Made by a program: the position numbers and the translations under genes. From Rugosibacter sp. (lineage in GTDB: Bacteria; Pseudomonadota; Gammaproteobacteria; Burkholderiales; Rhodocyclaceae), in contig SCUZ01000057.1 of NCBI GenBank assembly GCA_004322535.1, positions 1 to 55,821 on the forward strand: DNA of 55,821 bases, given 5' to 3'. Shown one piece after another: positions 52,749 through 55,821 of the stretch. The notes under the pieces are model-generated. The model ran no database searches and was not told where the DNA came from. It saw only the letters and a program-made list of their open reading frames with translations. How positions within the stretch are numbered: position 1 is the first letter of the stretch; each line of letters starts with the position of its first letter.

Positions 52749-53665
52749 CGCGCGAGAAGTATACCGGCCAACACGCGCGCAGCCGCAGCGAAACCAAAAC
52801 CTGCGGTCACTGCAACAGAAGACCCATAACCCGCACAGGCAAGTCCGGCACTGCCATCCAAGTCAGCACTCACTTCCTTCGTTATGCACATGTTTTCATT
52901 CTCGGCATCGCCTTCCATGAGCATGCCCGTGGGGCGCCGAATTTGTTCTGGTGAAAAAACACATTCCACACCAAACTTCTTTTTCGGGTCACGCGAAAAA
53001 CCATACAACTTACGCAGTCGGGCGCGCACTTTCGAGGCCAACGCATCCTGCGTTGTACGCGACAGATCAACCACCTGTATTTGTGTGGGGTCAAGCCGCC
53101 CGCCCGCGCCGCCCGTGGTCAGGATGCGCAGCCCTTGCTGGCGACAATGCGCAATCAGTGCGGCTTTGGCGCGCACGTTGTCAATGGCATCAATAACGGC
53201 ATCACAGGCTGGAATCAGTGCAGCCACGTTCGTCTCGTCAATGAATTCTTCGATGGTTACCATTTGGCAGGCCGGGTTGATGCCCTCAATGCGCGCCGCC
53301 ATCGCCAGCACCTTGGCAGCGCCCAAGGTGGCTTCTAGTGCATGAACCTGACGATTGATGTTTGACGCCGCGATGTGATCAAGATCAATCAGCGTGATGC
53401 GCCCCACCCCTGACCGGGCCAGCGCTTCAACCGCCCACGACCCCACACCGCCTATGCCCACCACCACCACGTGGGAGGCTGCAGCCCGAGCCAGGGCACC
53501 CGTGCCATATACACGATCAATACCGACAAATCGCCGGGCATGATCATCCACGCTTCCTTGGAGCGGGGAGTCACTTGCAGCAACAAGTGATGAAATAATT
53601 GGCGAAGAAATCAGGGAAGGCATAGGGAGTCCCCTCGTCTGAACGGATGACGAATCATCCTGCAA
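52745..53665 (-). CDS. tcdA: tRNA threonylcarbamoyladenosine dehydratase
   Basis: A 306-residue E1-like enzyme that cyclises t6A37 of tRNA. The ATP-binding GIGGVGSWAVEALARSGVG is followed by LIDLDHIAASNINRQ, the catalytic region and GAGGRLDPTQIQVVDLS. The C-terminal AVTAGFGFAAAARVLAG membrane-like helix is typical. The N-terminal 30 residues are extra compared with E. coli, and the start may lie further in. Confidence 0.92.
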   Translation of the reverse strand: MQDDSSSVQTRGLPMPSLISSPIISSLVAASDSPLQGSVDDHARRFVGIDRVYGTGALARAAASHVVVVGIGGVGSWAVEALARSGVGRITLIDLDHIAASNINRQVHALEATLGAAKVLAMAARIEGINPACQMVTIEEFIDETNVAALIPACDAVIDAIDNVRAKAALIAHCRQQGLRILTTGGAGGRLDPTQIQVVDLSRTTQDALASKVRARLRKLYGFSRDPKKKFGVECVFSPEQIRRPTGMLMEGDAENENMCITKEVSADLDGSAGLACAGYGSSVAVTAGFGFAAAARVLAGILLAR

Positions 53666-53704
53666 GAGCGGACAAGAACGCCTTCCCTGAGTTGCAGGAT
53701 ATTT

Positions 53705-53896
53705 TTATCTGCCCAGTTTTTTAGCGCTAACGCCGCCGATGCCAAAATGCGCTTTTGGTAATTCATTAATCAGCACCCGAACCGCTTCAGGCTTGACCTC
53801 CAGACTGCGGCATATGGCATCGGTTACTTCGGCGATCAGACGCTCTTTTTTTGCGTCGTCACGCCCTTCCATGATGTTGATTTGTGCTATAGGCAT
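53705..53896 (-). CDS. dmpI: 4-oxalocrotonate tautomerase
   Basis: A 63-residue tautomerase with the catalytic Pro directly after Met (MPIAQINIMEGRD) and the conserved Arg at residue 11. It isomerises 2-hydroxymuconate in the catechol meta-pathway. It lies 11 bases after the decarboxylase gene, the DmpH-DmpI order of known dmp/xyl operons. Confidence 0.88.
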   Translation of the reverse strand: MPIAQINIMEGRDDAKKERLIAEVTDAICRSLEVKPEAVRVLINELPKAHFGIGGVSAKKLGR

Positions 53897-53907
53897 TTGA
53901 AATCTCC

Positions 53908-54696
53908 TTACACGAAACGCAACGAAACGCTGCCCATGCCTTGCACGCGCAGCGTAATTGCATCGCCTGCCTTGACCGCTACCGCCTCGGTGATGCCACC
54001 TGAAAGAATCAACGAACCGGCCGGAATTTCTTCGCCGCGCGCACCCAGATGATTCGCCAGCATGGCAATGGCAACCGCAGGATGGTTAAGCACTGCAGCG
54101 CCCGCACCAAAGGCAACGGGTTCGCCATTTTTCTCCAGCACGATGCCGACGGTGCGCATGTCTACTTCGGATGGCGGCTTGATCATGCCACCGACCACAT
54201 AACGCGCCGCCGACGTGTTGTCTGCAATCACGCTTTTCAGGTCAAACTTGAAATCGCGGTAGCGCGAATCGATCACTTCAATGCCGGGCAAAACAAAATC
54301 CGTTGCGGCCAGCACTGTGGCGATATTGCAGCCGGGGCCACGCAACGGTGCTTTCGTGACGAACGCAATTTCAGGCTCGACCTTGGGATGGATCAATTCG
54401 GAAGTTTTTACTTCACCACCATCCATGATGCAGCCGTAATCTGTAATAAAGCCGAACACGGGCACGGTTACACCCATTTGTTTCATTTTGGCATGCGATG
54501 TCAGGCCCGCTTTAAAGCCGGTGATTTTGTTTCCCCGCGCAATTTTTCTTTGCTTGATGGCTTCTTGAATGGCGTACGCATCCTCGAAATCCATATCAGG
54601 GTATTCCTCGGTTATTTTCAGCGTATCGTGTGCTTCCAGCTCGCAATTTTCAAGGTGCTCTGCCAGCTTGGCAATGATGGCTTTATCCAGTTTCAT
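53908..54696 (-). CDS. dmpH: 4-oxalocrotonate decarboxylase
   Basis: A 262-residue enzyme converting 2-oxo-3-hexenedioate to 2-hydroxypenta-2,4-dienoate. Seen are ITGFKAGLTSHAKMKQMGV, PVFGFITDYGCIMDGGEV, the metal site HPKVEPEIAFV and VIADNTSAARYVVGG. The MKQMGV form and the neighbouring tautomerase favour DmpH over its homologue, the hydratase DmpE. It starts 16 bases after dmpG. Confidence 0.88.
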   Translation of the reverse strand: MKLDKAIIAKLAEHLENCELEAHDTLKITEEYPDMDFEDAYAIQEAIKQRKIARGNKITGFKAGLTSHAKMKQMGVTVPVFGFITDYGCIMDGGEVKTSELIHPKVEPEIAFVTKAPLRGPGCNIATVLAATDFVLPGIEVIDSRYRDFKFDLKSVIADNTSAARYVVGGMIKPPSEVDMRTVGIVLEKNGEPVAFGAGAAVLNHPAVAIAMLANHLGARGEEIPAGSLILSGGITEAVAVKAGDAITLRVQGMGSVSLRFV

Positions 54697-54712
54697 GCAA
54701 TTTTCTCCGTAT

Positions 54713-55771
54713 TCAAGCGGCTTTGGCTGCGGGTGTATCGGCTGTCGCTTGTGCCCGCTGCTTGGCGAGGGTCATGGCGGTATCTTCGATCATGTCTTCC
54801 TGCCCGCCGACCATGCCGCGCCGACCCAGTTCAACCAGCAGATCGCGCGAAGGGATGCCGTATTTTGCACCGGCACGCTTGGCAAACAGCAGGAAGGATC
54901 CATACACCCCGGCATAACCCAAGGTGAGCGCATCGCGGTCAATACGAATCGGGAAATCCATCATGGGCACGACCAAATCATCGGCCACGTCCTGAATTTT
55001 CCAGACATCTACGCCGGTTTCAATGCCCATGCGGTCGCACACGGCGATCAACACTTCCATCGGTGTATTGCCTGCCCCGGCACCCAGGCCAGCACTGGCT
55101 GCATCAATACGATTCGCACCGCATTCAATCGCTGCGATGGAATTGGCAATGCCCATCGCCATGTTGTGGTGGCCGTGAAAACCCAGTTCGGTTTCAGGCT
55201 TGAGCGCAGCACGCACCGCAGAGATTCTGGCTTTGACATCATCAGGCAGCATGTAGCCTGCCGAATCAGTGATGTAGATACAGTTTGCGCCATAACCTTC
55301 CATGAGCTTGGCTTGCGTCACCAAACCTTCGGGCGTGTTCATGTGCGCCATCATCAAAAACCCGACAGTATCCATGTCCAGCTTGCGTGCCAGCATGATG
55401 TGCTGTTCGGACACATCCGCTTCGGTACAGTGAGTCGCAACGCGAATGGTACTCACGCCCAGATCGTGCGCCATGCGCAGATGATCGACTGTACCAATAC
55501 CCGGCAACAGCAATGCCGAAATCTTGGCTTTTTTCATCAACGGAATCACCGCACTGAGATACTCTTCGTCGGTATGCATGGGAAAGCCGTAGTTCACCGA
55601 AGAGCCACCCAGGCCATCGCCATGAGTCACTTCAATCAGCGGGACGCCCGCTTCATCCAGCGCCGTCGCAATGGAACGCATTTGCTCGAGTGTCATTTGA
55701 TGACGCTTGGGGTGCATGCCATCACGCAAGGTCATGTCATGCACAATGATTTTTTTGCCTTTTAGATCCAT
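54713..55771 (-). CDS. dmpG: 4-hydroxy-2-oxovalerate aldolase
   Basis: A 352-residue aldolase splitting 4-hydroxy-2-oxovalerate into pyruvate and acetaldehyde. The metal and base segment [17 protein letters not shown] is at about residues 11-27, followed by the HMG-CoA-lyase-like barrel and [20 protein letters not shown]. The C-terminal domain binds DmpF. GGAG precedes the ATG, 11 bases after the stop of the upstream frame. Confidence 0.94.
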   Translation of the reverse strand: MDLKGKKIIVHDMTLRDGMHPKRHQMTLEQMRSIATALDEAGVPLIEVTHGDGLGGSSVNYGFPMHTDEEYLSAVIPLMKKAKISALLLPGIGTVDHLRMAHDLGVSTIRVATHCTEADVSEQHIMLARKLDMDTVGFLMMAHMNTPEGLVTQAKLMEGYGANCIYITDSAGYMLPDDVKARISAVRAALKPETELGFHGHHNMAMGIANSIAAIECGANRIDAASAGLGAGAGNTPMEVLIAVCDRMGIETGVDVWKIQDVADDLVVPMMDFPIRIDRDALTLGYAGVYGSFLLFAKRAGAKYGIPSRDLLVELGRRGMVGGQEDMIEDTAMTLAKQRAQATADTPAAKAA

Positions 55772-55782
55772 GAGAGTTCTCC

Positions 55783-55821
55783 TTAGGCCGCCAAAGGTGC
55801 GGCAACGGGTTCAAGAACAAG
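55783..55821 (-). CDS. dmpF: C-terminal end of the preceding dmp gene, probably acetaldehyde dehydrogenase (partial)
   Basis: Twelve codons ([12 protein letters not shown]) and a TAA enter from the window edge, 11 bases before dmpG. In dmp/xyl operons this place belongs to the acylating acetaldehyde dehydrogenase DmpF. The identity is from gene order only. Confidence 0.45.
   Translation of the reverse strand, partial: LVLEPVAAPLAA

Overview
The window looks like a chromosomal segment of a betaproteobacterium. GC content is moderate (mid-50s by eye). The housekeeping neighbours fit that class: trxB with an Smr-domain gene, prlC, trxC, purU, lgt, ilvD, a rng-maf-rlmH-rsfS-nadD block, ttcA, tcdA and a BPSS1780-type membrane protein. 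The lineage is an inference from gene families, not a phylogeny.

Layout. (1) 1-908 is the remnant of an integron: a decayed intI fragment on the + strand, an attI-like junction, one complete cassette with its attC, and the start of a second cassette gene running off the edge. (2) 1031-7902 holds smr-trxB, prlC, a CoA-transferase/MFS pair and trxC. (3) 8004-14234 is an aromatic-degradation cluster whose terminal oxygenase and Rieske ferredoxin resemble CarAa and CarAc of carbazole angular dioxygenase. It also holds a second two-subunit ring hydroxylase and an AraC-type regulator. The meta-cleavage hydrolase (carC-like) is a deletion pseudogene, and no catalytic ring-cleavage subunit is present. 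(4) 14322-15802 is thrH-purU. (5) 15850-41571 is a long envelope/stress region. It encodes small lipoproteins, BON, CsbD, OmpA, glycine-zipper and collagen-like proteins, tiny membrane proteins, an AsmA protein, a hybrid kinase/response regulator pair, a 2943-residue cyclic beta-1,2-glucan synthase and an AI-2E-family transporter. Two intact Crp/Fnr-family genes and the remnant of a third lie in it. (6) 41943-53665 is housekeeping, with a tRNA-Gly(CCC). (7) 53705-55821 is the lower catechol meta-pathway in the order dmpF(partial)-dmpG-dmpH-dmpI.

The most interesting signal is in region 5. Nine copies of an 18-bp palindrome, CTGTRCGC-NN-GCGYACAG, lie in front of separate genes of this region, including both crp-type transcription units. 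In eight gene promoters and one divergent non-coding promoter, a hexamer with A at position 2 and T at position 6 sits exactly where a -10 box would be if the palindrome were centred at -41.5. The crp2 promoter has such a hexamer 3 bp closer. This is the architecture of a class II activator. Both Crp-type proteins share almost the same recognition helix, so they are the natural candidates. One copy also appears to drive, in the opposite direction, a roughly 85-nt RNA with a pyrimidine-rich loop and a rho-independent terminator (21693-21777). I read this as a self-amplifying envelope-stress regulon with its own small RNA.

A second pattern is a dispersed 25-bp repeat (core TCACCAGCGCCGACTTTT) found at five intergenic sites and, in frame, inside prlC. 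No CRISPR array, rRNA gene or intact insertion sequence was seen.
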